NCBI GenBank assembly: GCA_035504415.1
Contig: DATJRY010000012.1
Span: 1 to 64,000, forward strand
Source: Candidatus Sulfotelmatobacter sp.
GTDB lineage: Bacteria; Vulcanimicrobiota; Vulcanimicrobiia; Vulcanimicrobiales; Vulcanimicrobiaceae
Direction: 5' to 3'
DNA: 64,000 nucleotides
Below are positions 52,091 to 63,561 of this stretch, one piece after another (positions within the stretch are counted from its first letter, which is position 1; each line of letters begins with the position of its first letter). Under the pieces are notes generated by a model. It was not told where the DNA came from. It saw nothing but the letters and a program-made list of their open reading frames with translations, and did no database searches. A program made the translations under genes and the position numbers.

Positions 52091-54538
52091 TCAGAGGGCT
52101 TGCGCGAGCGCCCAGCCCTTCGGGGCCCCGATACCGGCGGCCTGATTGTACTCGGTGGCGCTGCACGAGTACGCTCCGTTGCTGCCGGACGTGCACGGGG
52201 TGAAGTAGTCGCTGTAGCCGGTCGACTTGAACAGGCTGTAGAGGGTCGGGTTCACCCAGCCCAGCTTGGAGCCGTGTTCCTGGTTCGCCGTGACCATCAG
52301 GGCGACGAACTGCGGCGAGGACCACGAGGTGCCCAGGTAGTCGCCGAACGCGCCGCCCGTGTAGACCGCGACCGGGTCGAACGGGAGCGAGATGTCCGGC
52401 TGGTTGCGGCCCGTCGTGATCATGCCGGTGATGCCGCTCTGGTAGCTCGGCAGCGCGACGACCGTCGAGACACCGCCACCACCCGAGTAGCCGCTCTCGC
52501 TGCCCATCGTGACCGTCTCGAGGACGCCCGCCGAGGTTTCGGTGAAGTTCAGCCCACCGACCGATACGAAGTACGGGTCGCCGGCCGGGGCGCTGACGCC
52601 CTTGGCGTTGTCGTCGCTGCCGCACTCGTTGCTGCCCGAGTCACCGGCCGACGCGGCGAAGGTGACGCCTTCGGACGCGCCTTGTTCGGCGATCGAGTTG
52701 GTCGCGCTCTCGAACGAGGTGTCGCTCGACTCGCAGCCACCGAACGACGAGTTCACGACGCTGGCCTTGCCATCGCTGAGCGCCTGGTTGTAGGCGTCTT
52801 CGATGTTCTGGTCGGCGAGCGAGCCCATGTCGTAGACGATGATGTTCGCACCCGGCGCCAGGCCCGAGATGGTCTGCACGTCGAGGTCGGTCTCGGCATC
52901 GTCACCGCTGCCGCCGCCGTCGACGGCTTCGTTGGTGATGGTGCCGGTCTGCGTGACTTGCGCCGCGCTCAGGTAGCTCGCGACGTAGCTGGTGTTCACC
53001 GGGTCGTCGATGATGACGGCCGCGGTGTAGCCGGCGCCGTTGCAGCCGTGCTGGACCGGGAAGTCGAACGCCTTGGCGACACCCGTCGCGAGCGTGCCGC
53101 TCGAGTTCGTGAGCGGACCGTTGTCGGCGGCGGAGCCGTTGCAGCCGCTGGTCGGCGTCGGCGTCGCGGTCGGCGTGGCCGTCGGGACCGGCGTCGCGGT
53201 CGGGGTGGCCGTCGGCTTGGGCGTCGGCGTCGGCGAACCGCCCGGCGTCGGCGTCGCGGTCGGCTTCGGCGTCGGGGTGGCCGTCGGCGTCGCGGTCGGG
53301 GTGGCGGTCGGAGCCGGCGTCGGCGTCGGCGTCGCGGAGCCGCTGGTCAGCGAGACGTCGTCGACGTACTGCAAGTTCTGGTAGAGCGTGCCGTCCGGAT
53401 CGCCGTGGACGCCGAAGTACAGGTACAGCGTCTGTCCGGCGTAGGCCGAGACGTTGTAGCTCAGCTGCGTCCAGGTCTTGGTGTTGTTGACGGTCGTGTA
53501 GAAGTTGTGAACGATATCGCCGCTCGAGTTGAGCAGGTCGGCTTCCTGCCACGAGTACTCGGTGTTGACTTCGTTCGTCTCTTGCCAGACCCAGAACGAG
53601 AGCACGCCGCTCGAGGGAATCGTCACGGCTTGGCAGACGCCCGCGTCGCCGTTCGGCTCCGAGGTCGTCGACCCGCTCAGCTCCGAGTACTTGCCGGTGT
53701 GCGGGTTGGCGGTCGAGATCTTGGCGTTGACGTTGCCGCACTGCGACCAGTACGTGAACCCGCCGGACTCGAAGCCCGGATCCTGCACGACGTTGGTCGC
53801 GTTCTTGCCGATCGCCATCGGCTTGCGCACGGAGGCGGCGCTGACGGTGCGCTGCGGCGCGATCGCGGTGCGGTTGGCCTGCGCCAACGCGTCTTGCGCC
53901 GCTTCGACTTGCGTGCGCGCGATGACGACGTTGCTCAGCGAGACCGTGTTCACCAGGCTCGCGATCGTGCTCGGCACGGTGGCGGCCGTCAGGTTCGCGA
54001 AGCGCGTGCCGTATTTGCCTTGCTGCACCGTGTGCATCTGGGTGTTGAAGTAGTGCTCCACCGTCGAGCTCGGCGCGGTCGCGTCGATGACGGTGCGGTT
54101 CGGATAGCGCTTGGTGATCGTGAAGCCGGCCTTTTGCAGATCGCTCAGGACCGCTTGTTCCTGCTCGGGCGTCGGCGCGTACATCGCGTTGAACTGCGCC
54201 TGGGTGAGGAACTGGTGGTATTGCGGCGAGTGCGGGTCGCTGACCGCCGCGACGAAAGCGTCCAGCTCCGCCTGGTGGTTGTACTGGAGCGTGATCGCGA
54301 TGGAGGTGGGAGCGCTTGCCGCGCGCCGGCCAGCGTCAGTGAAGGCAAGGGACCCAAACGTGTGGGGAACCGAGATCGACGCCGCGGTGCGCATGGTCGC
54401 ATCGGGGTTCGTCCCGCTCGGCGTACCAGCCGAGGGCAACGATCCCATCCGCCCGCCGCAAGCAGACAGCGCTAGTGAAACCACCAGCATTGGTGCGACA
54501 GCGCGTGCAGAACGTCGCAGTGTTCGAATGAAAGACAC
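52091..54538 (-). CDS. Sedolisin (S53) family serine-carboxyl peptidase lipoprotein with inserted lectin-like domain
   Basis: About 815 residues from GTG 54538, chosen for the lipoprotein signal ([11 protein letters not shown]). Residues about 60-230 are the pro-kumamolisin propeptide ([26 protein letters not shown]). Then an inserted carbohydrate-binding-like domain ([17 protein letters not shown] ... YLYFGVHGD), a Thr/Pro/Ala linker, and the catalytic domain with Glu and Asp in [18 protein letters not shown] and the serine in [10 protein letters not shown]53 enzymes are usually acid proteases that mature by self-cleavage. The insertion between prodomain and protease is unusual. An upstream in-frame ATG at 54625 is less likely. 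Confidence 0.9.
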   Translation of the reverse strand: MSFIRTLRRSARAVAPMLVVSLALSACGGRMGSLPSAGTPSGTNPDATMRTAASISVPHTFGSLAFTDAGRRAASAPTSIAITLQYNHQAELDAFVAAVSDPHSPQYHQFLTQAQFNAMYAPTPEQEQAVLSDLQKAGFTITKRYPNRTVIDATAPSSTVEHYFNTQMHTVQQGKYGTRFANLTAATVPSTIASLVNTVSLSNVVIARTQVEAAQDALAQANRTAIAPQRTVSAASVRKPMAIGKNATNVVQDPGFESGGFTYWSQCGNVNAKISTANPHTGKYSELSGSTTSEPNGDAGVCQAVTIPSSGVLSFWVWQETNEVNTEYSWQEADLLNSSGDIVHNFYTTVNNTKTWTQLSYNVSAYAGQTLYLYFGVHGDPDGTLYQNLQYVDDVSLTSGSATPTPTPAPTATPTATPTATPTPKPTATPTPGGSPTPTPKPTATPTATPVPTATPTATPTPTSGCNGSAADNGPLTNSSGTLATGVAKAFDFPVQHGCNGAGYTAAVIIDDPVNTSYVASYLSAAQVTQTGTITNEAVDGGGSGDDAETDLDVQTISGLAPGANIIVYDMGSLADQNIEDAYNQALSDGKASVVNSSFGGCESSDTSFESATNSIAEQGASEGVTFAASAGDSGSNECGSDDNAKGVSAPAGDPYFVSVGGLNFTETSAGVLETVTMGSESGYSGGGGVSTVVALPSYQSGITGMITTGRNQPDISLPFDPVAVYTGGAFGDYLGTSWSSPQFVALMVTANQEHGSKLGWVNPTLYSLFKSTGYSDYFTPCTSGSNGAYSCSATEYNQAAGIGAPKGWALAQAL
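53151..53335 (-). repeat. Tandem Thr-Pro/Ala-Thr coding repeat
   Basis: Short GC-rich units (variants of GGCGTCGCGGTC and GGGGTGGCCGTC) repeat across this stretch. They encode the Pro/Thr/Ala linker of the sedolisin protein. Such repeats change length easily by slippage. Confidence 0.85.
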
Positions 54539-54686
54539 CCTGCTCAAAGCCTCCGCCGCCCGAATAGGGCGCGCAGCAACGCCCCTGCCACCAAACTTAT
54601 GCCGGGTCAGCGAGGCGTGCCGCACAATGTTTGATTAGCGTTAAGGATTCCTGCGCCCGCTCCCAGGCTTGGTGGGAGGAATATGA

Positions 54687-54708
54687 AGATGCGACGTAGG
54701 TCGCATCT
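54687..54708. other. Perfect hairpin between urease operon and sedolisin gene
   Basis: AGATGCGAC and GTCGCATCT form a 9-base stem with a GTAG loop in the 217-base spacer. On the minus strand TCATATTCC follows. It may be a weak terminator of the urease operon or an operator for the sedolisin gene; the sequence does not decide. The rest of the spacer shows no gene. Confidence 0.5.
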
Positions 54709-54755
54709 GTGGCATACCACCGCTGGCGTACGTAGCCGTACAAAGCAGGCGTGTT

Positions 54756-55459
54756 CTAGCCCTTTTGAGCCATGGCGCGCAAGACACGGAGCGCCGCGTC
54801 GATTTCACGCACGCCGGCCCCGGTGACCCGCAGGAGCACGTCCCCCTCGCGAAACGTGCCGATGCCGACGCGCACGTCCGGCATCGCGTCGGCGCACGCA
54901 TCGAGCGCCCCCACGTCGACGTCGGCGAGGAAGAGCAGCGTGCCGACCGCCGGCGCCGCGGGCGCCTCCGCGTCGATCGCGAGCGCGTCGACGAGCGCGA
55001 GGCGCGTCGCGCGTCGCACGACGATCGTCGTGCGGACCGCCGCGCCGCGTTCGCGCAGCACGATCTCGCTGACCGTCGCGCTCGCGCCGTCCTCGAGCAC
55101 GAGCGTCGTCGTTCCGACGTAGGCCGCGCCCCCGCTGACCAGCACCGGCTCGGGTCGGAGCTCGAGTCGTGCGCCGGCGTGAACGTGCCAGCGTGCGTCG
55201 TGCGTCGCGGGCTCCGGTCCCGAGAGCACGCGCGTCGCCATCTGTCCGGCGACGACCAGGTGCGCGCCGGGCGCGACCTCGCCGCCGATCGCGAACGCGT
55301 CGCCGCGGATCATCCCGGGTCCCAAGTGCGCGACGACGACGCGGCTGGCCGTTCCCTCACGGAACGGCCGGCTGGCGCGCAGCAAGCCGTCGGCGCGAAT
55401 GCGCGAGACCAGCGTGCGCCCGCCCGCGGCGCGCGCTTCGAGCAGCAGCCGGTTCGCGC

Positions 55460-55463
<4 letters not shown>
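54756..55463 (-). CDS. ureD: Urease accessory protein UreD (UreH)
   Basis: A 235-residue protein from GTG 55463, overlapping the ureG stop (GTGA). UreD is the scaffold that binds apo-urease and recruits UreF and UreG for nickel insertion. It is recognised by [47 protein letters not shown] and [23 protein letters not shown], in the spirit of the family's conserved GG(D/E) and PxP features, and above all by its place. The C-terminal part is Ala-rich and diverged. Last gene of the operon. Confidence 0.85.
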
Positions 55464-56067
<604 letters not shown>

Positions 56068-56071
<4 letters not shown>

Positions 56072-56742
56072 GACGCGAACAGCCGGCCGTGGAGGCGGCG
56101 GTGGCGCAAGCCGTCGATTTCGAGCGCGGGCGCGCCGATCGCCAGCTCGTCGAGCGAACGGACCCGCGCCGCCCGCGCGACGGCGTCGTCGATCTGGGCG
56201 CGCAGCGCCCAGCGCGCGTGCGCGACCGCGCGCTGACCGAGCGGAACGGCACGCGCCGCGACCGACGCCAGCGTCGCCACCGTCGTCGTCACGTGCGCCG
56301 TGAGCCCGGTCTGCCAGCCGATGCCGCAGGCGGCGTAGCCCAGGGCGGCCGCCAGGACGTGCTGGCCGGCGCAGCGCTGCGCGGCCAAGGCGTCGGCGTA
56401 GGCGCTCAGGGCCGGCGAGCGCAGCTCCATCGCCGCGTAGCTGGCCAGCGTCGCGCGCGCGAGGTGCGCGTTGCCGCGGCGCAGCTCGGCGTTGGCCTGC
56501 GCGGCCGCCAATCGCTCGTCGAGCGCCGCGATCGCGACGCCGTCGCGCAGCGCCAAGACGAACGCCGCGCCGTCGAGCGGCGCGACGATGCCACGCAGGT
56601 AGTCCGCGATCCAGGCCCGCAGCGCGGCTTCGTCGCCGACGCGTCCGTCGGCGATCGCCGTCTCCAGGCCGAACGAGTGCGCGAACGCGCCGGCCGGAAA
56701 GGCCGCGTCCGCCAGCTGCAAGAGCGCCGTCAGCTCAGTCAT
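56068..56742 (-). CDS. ureF: Urease accessory protein UreF
   Basis: A 224-residue all-helical protein from ATG 56742. UreF is the activator of the UreG GTPase in the UreDFG complex. Diagnostic segments: [29 protein letters not shown] near the start, and an Arg/Ala-rich central part ([24 protein letters not shown]) ending in a conserved basic helix. It overlaps the ureE end by 8 bases. Confidence 0.92.
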
Positions 56743-57198
56743 GGTCGTCGTCGTGACCGTGCGGCGCGTGCGCATGGCGGAACGGCGGCACCACGCGCGC
56801 TTCGCGCACGACCGGCACGCCGTGCTCGCCGAACAGCGCGGTCAACAGCGGGTCGTACCGCACCACGATCGCGTCGTCGACCACCTGCACGGGCAGGTGA
56901 CGATTGCCGAGCGCGTGCGCGAGCGCCAGCGCCGCGGCGATCGTCGGCGGCCGTCCGACCAGCACGTCGTCGGCCTCGACCGCGACCGCGACGACCAGCC
57001 GTTCGTCGGCGTGGACGATGTCGCCGTCGTGCAGGCGACGCTCGCCGCCGAAGCGCAAGCCGATCTCCCCGCCGCTCCACGCCAAGCGCAGCAGCCGCTT
57101 CGCGCAGTCGTCGCTGCGCACCGGGACCCGTTCGAGCGCGCGCGCGCCGAGCGGGAAGGTTGCCAGATTGCCCAGTGGGGCTTCGAGCAGCGCCAGCA

Positions 57199-57199
<1 letters not shown>
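56735..57199 (-). CDS. ureE: Urease accessory nickel chaperone UreE
   Basis: A 154-residue nickel metallochaperone that supplies Ni to the UreDFG complex. The N-terminal peptide-binding domain includes VRSDDCAKRLLRLAWSGGEIGLRF. The C-terminal domain has ALALAHALGNRHLPVQV with the conserved metal-site His. The C-terminus is a metal-binding tail ([13 protein letters not shown]). It overlaps the ureC stop by 1 base. Confidence 0.93.
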
Positions 57200-58913
<1,714 letters not shown>

Positions 58914-58917
<4 letters not shown>

Positions 58918-59204
58918 CGCAACCGGATCCCGACGACGCGCCGCTCGCCGCCCAGCGCGACCAGCCCGACTTCTTTTTCGATCCCCGGCTCGAAGCGCAC
59001 CGCCGTTCCGGCGGGAACGTCGAGCGCCATCCCCCGTGCCGCGTCGCGGTCGAAGATCAGCGCGTCGTTCACGTCGGCGAAGTGCAGGTGCGAGCCGACC
59101 TGGATCGGCCGGTCACCCGAGTTGTTGACCAGCACGCGCGTCCGCGCGCGCCCGGCGCGCAGCGCGATCGTGCCCTCGGCGGTGACGATCTCGCCCGGGA
59201 TCAC
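58914..59204 (-). CDS. ureB: Urease subunit beta
   Basis: A 96-residue small subunit, slightly short for the family. It begins [14 protein letters not shown], then [49 protein letters not shown], all conserved in UreB. GTG 59204 overlaps the ureA stop, and its own stop overlaps ureC. Separate ureA and ureB genes are the common three-subunit form. Confidence 0.96.
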
Positions 59205-59500
59205 GGGATCGGCTCGTGGATGGTGACGAGCTTCGTGCCGTCGGGAAAGGTCGCTTCCACTTGCACCTCGGTCAGTATCTCGGGGATGCCGTCCATGACG
59301 TCCTCGCGTGAGAGCAGCGTGCGGCCGCGGTCCATCAGGTCGGCCACGGTCGCGCCGTCGCGCGCGCCTTCGAGCACGAACGAGCTGAGCACCGCGACGG
59401 CCTCCGGGTAGTTCAGCCGCAAGCCGCGACCGCGTCGCCGCCACGCCAGCTCGGCGGCGTAGCTCAACAAGAGCTTGTCGCGCTCGGCATCCGTCAGCAT
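59201..59500 (-). CDS. ureA: Urease subunit gamma
   Basis: A 99-residue first gene of the operon. ATG 59500 fits the usual start ([21 protein letters not shown]), then [28 protein letters not shown] and [29 protein letters not shown]. It is divergent from a DUF192 gene with a 59-base spacer, which must hold the operon promoter unless transcription reads in from elsewhere. No nickel or nitrogen regulatory site was recognised there. Confidence 0.96.
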   Translation of the reverse strand: MLTDAERDKLLLSYAAELAWRRRGRGLRLNYPEAVAVLSSFVLEGARDGATVADLMDRGRTLLSREDVMDGIPEILTEVQVEATFPDGTKLVTIHEPIP

Positions 59501-59559
59501 CGCTGAAACTTTCGTGAGCCGGGCGGGAGCCCTCTTGGCCAATTGGCGAAGGGCCGGCT

Positions 59560-60060
59560 GTGCGAACGCCGCTCCGTCTCGCTTCCGCGCTGCTGCTGCT
59601 CCCGCTCGCCACCGCGCAAGCGCACCTGAACGTGCCCTATTGCGTGCAGATCCCGCTGCCGTCCAGCGGCTGCGCGCCGCTCGCGGTCAAGGCGCCGCGC
59701 GACACCATGAAGCTCGCCGTCGTCACCAGCGGCAAGCTGCGCGAGCAGGGACTGATGTTCGTCAAAGACGTGCCGGCCAAGGAAGGGATGCTGTTCGTGT
59801 TCGCCGGCGGCGATCAGCCGCTGCAGTTTTGGATGAAGAACACGATCACGCCGCTCGACATGGTGTTCGTCAAGCAGGACGGGACGGTCTCGTCGATCGC
59901 CGCCAACGTGCCGTCCACCACGCCGCAGACGCCCGACGCCCAGATCCCGCGCCGCGGCGGCAGCGGCGCCTACGTGATCGAGTTGGCGTCCGGCGAAGCC
60001 GACCGGCTGGGCATCACCCCCGGCGTGAAGCTGGCGCTCCCGCACCTGTCGGCCGAGTAG
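59560..60060 (+). CDS. Secreted DUF192 protein
   Basis: A 166-residue protein from GTG 59560 (upstream GAAGGG) with a signal peptide ([15 protein letters not shown]). The DUF192 core is visible: [60 protein letters not shown], ending [17 protein letters not shown]. Members are small extracytoplasmic domains of unknown activity. It begins a run of plus-strand genes into mutM. Confidence 0.85.
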   Translation: MRTPLRLASALLLLPLATAQAHLNVPYCVQIPLPSSGCAPLAVKAPRDTMKLAVVTSGKLREQGLMFVKDVPAKEGMLFVFAGGDQPLQFWMKNTITPLDMVFVKQDGTVSSIAANVPSTTPQTPDAQIPRRGGSGAYVIELASGEADRLGITPGVKLALPHLSAE

Positions 60061-60102
60061 CGCGCCGCAACGGCCGCGGCCAGCCGGTGGTTCTGGTACG
60101 AG

Positions 60103-60918
60103 GTGCCAGAGCTTCCGGAAGTCGAGACGATCGCGCGCGGCCTCGCCGGCGCGGTCGCCGGCAAGACGGTGGCGTCCGTGCGGGTGACGCTGCCGCGGAT
60201 CGTCGTTGCCCCGGCGGGCGAGGACTTCGCCAAGGCCCTGGCCGCAGAGACGATCACCGCGGTCGGCCGGCGCGGCAAGTACGTGGTCATGGAGCTGGCC
60301 TCGGGCCGGCGCTTGGCCGTCCACCTCCGGATGACCGGACGCTTGATCGTTCAGCCGGAAGGGGCGACCGAGCCATACCCACACACGCACGTCCTGGTCA
60401 CGTTCACCGACGGGACGCGCCTGGCGTTCGCCGACGCCCGCACCTTCGGCCGCATGCGCTTGCTTGCTGCCGGGGACGCCTGGGACGCCGACGGCGGGAT
60501 CGAGCCGCTTTCTGAGGGGTTTACCAGCGAGGCCTTTGTGAGTATGCTGGACGGGCGTCGCACGCCGATCAAGGCGTTCTTGCTCGACCAATCGCGTATT
60601 GCGGGGGTTGGCAACATCTACGCGTGCGAGGCCTTATGGGAAGCGGGGATCCGGCCGAGCCGACCGTCCCATTCGATCAGCAAGCCGGCCAGGCGCCGGC
60701 TCCATGGCGCAATCCGAGACGTTCTCCAGCGTGCCATCACGGCCCGCGGGACCAGCGTCGACGATTACGTCGACGCTGAGGGGCTGCGCGGCGGGTTTCA
60801 AAATCAGCTCGCCGTTTACGGTCGCCTCGGCGAACCGTGCCATCGCTGCGGGAAACCCATCGTACGCACGGTCCTCGGTCAGCGCGGTACCTGGTGGTGC
60901 CGAGGCTGCCAAAAATAA
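60103..60918 (+). CDS. mutM: Formamidopyrimidine-DNA glycosylase (Fpg/MutM)
   Basis: A 271-residue bifunctional glycosylase/AP lyase that removes 8-oxoguanine and fapy lesions. GTG 60103 gives the PELPEVETIARGL start with catalytic Pro2 and Glu3. RRGKYVVMEL holds the conserved Lys. The H2TH region is LLDQSRIAGVGNIYACEALWEAGI, and the C-terminal zinc finger is CHRCGKPI ... WWCRGC. It is 27 bases upstream of rpsA. Confidence 0.96.
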   Translation: MPELPEVETIARGLAGAVAGKTVASVRVTLPRIVVAPAGEDFAKALAAETITAVGRRGKYVVMELASGRRLAVHLRMTGRLIVQPEGATEPYPHTHVLVTFTDGTRLAFADARTFGRMRLLAAGDAWDADGGIEPLSEGFTSEAFVSMLDGRRTPIKAFLLDQSRIAGVGNIYACEALWEAGIRPSRPSHSISKPARRRLHGAIRDVLQRAITARGTSVDDYVDAEGLRGGFQNQLAVYGRLGEPCHRCGKPIVRTVLGQRGTWWCRGCQK

Positions 60919-60928
60919 AAATATAGAC

Positions 60929-60936
60929 GAAGGAAG
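60929..60936 (+). promoter_or_regulatory. Shine-Dalgarno preceding the ATT start of rpsA
   Basis: GAAGGAAG lies 9 bases before ATT 60946. Between the in-frame stop at 60916 and GTG 60970 there is no ATG, GTG or TTG in frame, and GTG 60970 has no ribosome site of its own. This site therefore favours ATT as start. Confidence 0.6.
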
Positions 60937-60945
60937 TCAACACTC

Positions 60946-62097
60946 ATTTCCACCACGATCGATCCGCCGGTGCCGGCGGTGAACGAAGAAGAAGACCAAC
61001 TCGCGCTCGAGCAGCGCTTGTACGAAGAGTCCTTGAAGGTCCTCGACGAGGGCCAAGTCCTCACGGGCGTCATCGTCGCCAAGTATCAGGACGAGCTCCT
61101 GGTCGACATCGGCGGCAAGTCCGAAGGCATCCTTCCATTTCGTGAGCTCTCGCTCGCGATCGAGCCGAAGGAACTCAAGGTCGGCGACACCCTGGAAGTC
61201 ATGATCCACCGGATCGATGAGCAGGACGGTCAGCTGTATCTGAGCGAGCGTCGCGCGCGCGCGCTGAAGACCTGGGAAAAGGTCATCGAAGCGCACGAGA
61301 ACGACGAAGTGATCGAAGCGACCGTCACGCAGGTCGTCAAGGGCGGCGTGCTCGTCGACCTCGGCATGCGCGGGTTCGTTCCGGCCTCGCAGATCCGTCG
61401 TCAGCCCGTCGGCAATCTCGACGAGCTGGTCGGCAAGAAGCTGCGCCTGAAGGTCATCGACCTCGACCACAAGCGCCACCGCGTGGTGCTCTCGCAGCGC
61501 CAAGTGCTCGAGGAAGAGCTCAACGCGAAGAAGCAAGAGCTGCTCGGCACGCTGCAGGTCGGTCAGATTCGCGACGGCGTCGTCGTGCGTCTGGCGGAGT
61601 TCGGTGCGTTCGTCGACCTCGGCGGCATCGACGGCCTCATCCACAACAGCGAGCTCTCGTACGCGCGCATCAAGCACCCGTCCGAGGTCGTCAAGATCGG
61701 CGACACCGTCTCGGTCGAAGTCATGAAGTTCGATCCCGAGGCGAAGAAGGTCTCGCTCTCCCTCAAGCACGCGCTGCCCGACCCGTGGGTCGAGCACGCC
61801 GACAAGCTGTGGGAAGGCAACAAGCTCATCGCGCAGATCGTCAAGGTCACCCCGAACTATCTCCTCGTCGAGATCGTCCCGGGCGTGCTGGCGATGGTGC
61901 CGAAGGGCGAGTTCGACGCCACCGTGCAGTACAGCCCCGGCCAAGAGGTCGAGGTCACGCTGCTCACGATCAACAACGGCACGCGCCGCATCACCGGCTC
62001 GATCCAGCACGTCGCCGACGTGCCGCTCGAGGACATCGGTGAGTTCCCGGTCGAGGACGGCTTCGGCTCGCTCGGCGTGGAGCTCGGCCAGGTTTGA
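60946..62097 (+). CDS. rpsA: Ribosomal protein S1, probable AUU start
   Basis: About 383 residues from ATT 60946 ([17 protein letters not shown] follows) or 375 from GTG 60970. Four S1 (OB) domains begin near [85 protein letters not shown] and [29 protein letters not shown]1 helps the 30S subunit bind mRNA; four domains match the shorter S1 of many non-proteobacteria. An AUU start is known from infC, where it allows feedback by the initiation machinery, so a similar control is suggested. The C-terminus is [12 protein letters not shown]. Confidence 0.93.
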   Translation: MSTTIDPPVPAVNEEEDQLALEQRLYEESLKVLDEGQVLTGVIVAKYQDELLVDIGGKSEGILPFRELSLAIEPKELKVGDTLEVMIHRIDEQDGQLYLSERRARALKTWEKVIEAHENDEVIEATVTQVVKGGVLVDLGMRGFVPASQIRRQPVGNLDELVGKKLRLKVIDLDHKRHRVVLSQRQVLEEELNAKKQELLGTLQVGQIRDGVVVRLAEFGAFVDLGGIDGLIHNSELSYARIKHPSEVVKIGDTVSVEVMKFDPEAKKVSLSLKHALPDPWVEHADKLWEGNKLIAQIVKVTPNYLLVEIVPGVLAMVPKGEFDATVQYSPGQEVEVTLLTINNGTRRITGSIQHVADVPLEDIGEFPVEDGFGSLGVELGQV

Positions 62098-62118
62098 TCG
62101 CCTGACCGCTCGCGCGGA

Positions 62119-62166
62119 CGAAAAGAACGGGGAGGCAGCGATGCCTCCCCGTTCTCGTTTTTCGAC
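62119..62166. terminator. Bidirectional terminator between rpsA and the second S1-domain gene
   Basis: A perfect 13-base stem GAACGGGGAGGCA/TGCCTCCCCGTTC (62125-62137, 62142-62154) with a GCGA loop. TCGTTTTTCG follows on the plus strand and TTTTCGTCCG on the minus strand, so it can serve both convergent genes. Confidence 0.9.
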
Positions 62167-62195
62167 CGGGCGGATCGGGCGAAGCCCGAAGCCAC

Positions 62196-63440
62196 TCAGC
62201 GGCGGTTGCCGCGCGTGCTCAGCTCGACGCCCAGCGGCGCGAAGCCGCTCGAGGTCGCGTAGGTCTGCTGCTGCTGGACGTTCTCGCGCTGCAGATGCGG
62301 CATCGTCAGGCTGATGCGGCGCGTGCGGCGGTCGACGAAGCGCACCGCGACCTCGATCTTCTCGCCGAGCTCGTAGTCCTCGGGATTGGCGTCGCTCTCG
62401 CGCACGCCGCCGACCACGCCGGGCGCGATCTCGACGCGCAGGCCCGGCTCCTTCGCGACCACGGTCCCTTCGATGACGTTGCCCGGCTTGAGCAGCGCCG
62501 CGTGGTCGCGCAGCGGATCGGGCAGCGCGTTCTTGCGCGAGAGCGAGATCTTCTTGCCGTTCTCTTCGATGCGCAGGACCTCGACCTGAATCGTCTCGCC
62601 GATCTGCACGACGTCCGACGGTTTGTCGACGCGCTCGAAGGCCAGCTCGCGCACCGGCACCAGGCCGTCGATGCCGCCCAGATCGATGAACGCGCCGAAG
62701 TCGGCGATGCGGGCGACGATGCCTTCGCGCACCTGGCCGACGGCCAGCGACTTGAGCACCTCGGCGCGCTTGGCGCGGCGCTCGTCCTCCACGGCGCGGC
62801 GGTGCGAGACGACGATGCGGCGCCGGTCGTTGTCGACGTCGATGACGCGCAGCGGCACCTTGGTCCGCACCAGCGTCTCGATCGCCGCGCCCGGCACGAC
62901 GCGTACTTGCGAGGCCGGCAAGAAGCCGCGGATGCCGCCGACGTCGACCAGCAGGCCGCCCTTGACGGCGACGGTCACCGTGCCGGTCAGCACGTCGTTG
63001 TTCGCCTTGGCCGCCACCACGCGATCCCACGCCTGTTGGGCCCGCAACCGCCGCTGCTCGTCGCCGGGCTTCTTCGCGGGCGCCGCGGGCGCGGCACCGT
63101 CGGCCGGCGCCGGCGCGGCACCCTCGACCGCCGGTTCGGCGGCTTCGGCCGGCGCGGCCTCGACCGGCGCGGCCTCGGCCGGCGCGACCGGGACGGTGAC
63201 CTCGAGCTCGGCGACCGGCGCGACGTCGCTCAGTGCGGGCTCGGGCGGAGCGTCCGCCGCGACGTCGGTCAGCGCCGGTTCGGCCGCCGCGAGCGGCGTC
63301 GCGACGTCGGTCACCGCGAGCACCTCGCTCGGCTCGGGCTCGACGTCCGTCACCGCGGCGACGTCCGAGGCGATCGGGTCCCGCCCGACCGGTTCAGGGA
63401 CGGGCGGTTCGGCGGCGGCGATGGGGGTCGACTGATCCAT
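62196..63440 (-). CDS. S1 RNA-binding domain protein with long Ala/Pro/Glu-rich N-terminus
   Basis: A 414-residue protein from ATG 63440. Residues 1 to about 125 are low-complexity, acidic and Ala/Pro/Val-rich with repeated DVA and APAEAA units. Three S1 domains follow ([83 protein letters not shown]), matching domains 2-4 of the convergent rpsA. The C-terminal motif GFAPLGVEL echoes the GFGSLGVEL end of rpsA. It is probably an RNA-binding translation or decay factor. Which of the two is the main ribosomal S1 is judged from the intact domain 1 of rpsA. Confidence 0.85.
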   Translation of the reverse strand: MDQSTPIAAAEPPVPEPVGRDPIASDVAAVTDVEPEPSEVLAVTDVATPLAAAEPALTDVAADAPPEPALSDVAPVAELEVTVPVAPAEAAPVEAAPAEAAEPAVEGAAPAPADGAAPAAPAKKPGDEQRRLRAQQAWDRVVAAKANNDVLTGTVTVAVKGGLLVDVGGIRGFLPASQVRVVPGAAIETLVRTKVPLRVIDVDNDRRRIVVSHRRAVEDERRAKRAEVLKSLAVGQVREGIVARIADFGAFIDLGGIDGLVPVRELAFERVDKPSDVVQIGETIQVEVLRIEENGKKISLSRKNALPDPLRDHAALLKPGNVIEGTVVAKEPGLRVEIAPGVVGGVRESDANPEDYELGEKIEVAVRFVDRRTRRISLTMPHLQRENVQQQQTYATSSGFAPLGVELSTRGNRR

Positions 63441-63561
63441 GATGTTCGGACGCCCTTCGGCACGCACCGTGTCACTACTCTCGGGACGAGCGAGCCGGCC
63501 TAAAATCTTCGTTTTTACGAGCCGAGGAGCGAACGGACGGTCGTCCGTCAAACGTTGGCCC

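Noticed and set aside
53151-53335. Regular GC-rich repeats that could be taken for a CRISPR array
   Set aside because: Units are short and contiguous, without spacers, and encode a Thr/Pro linker inside a protease gene.
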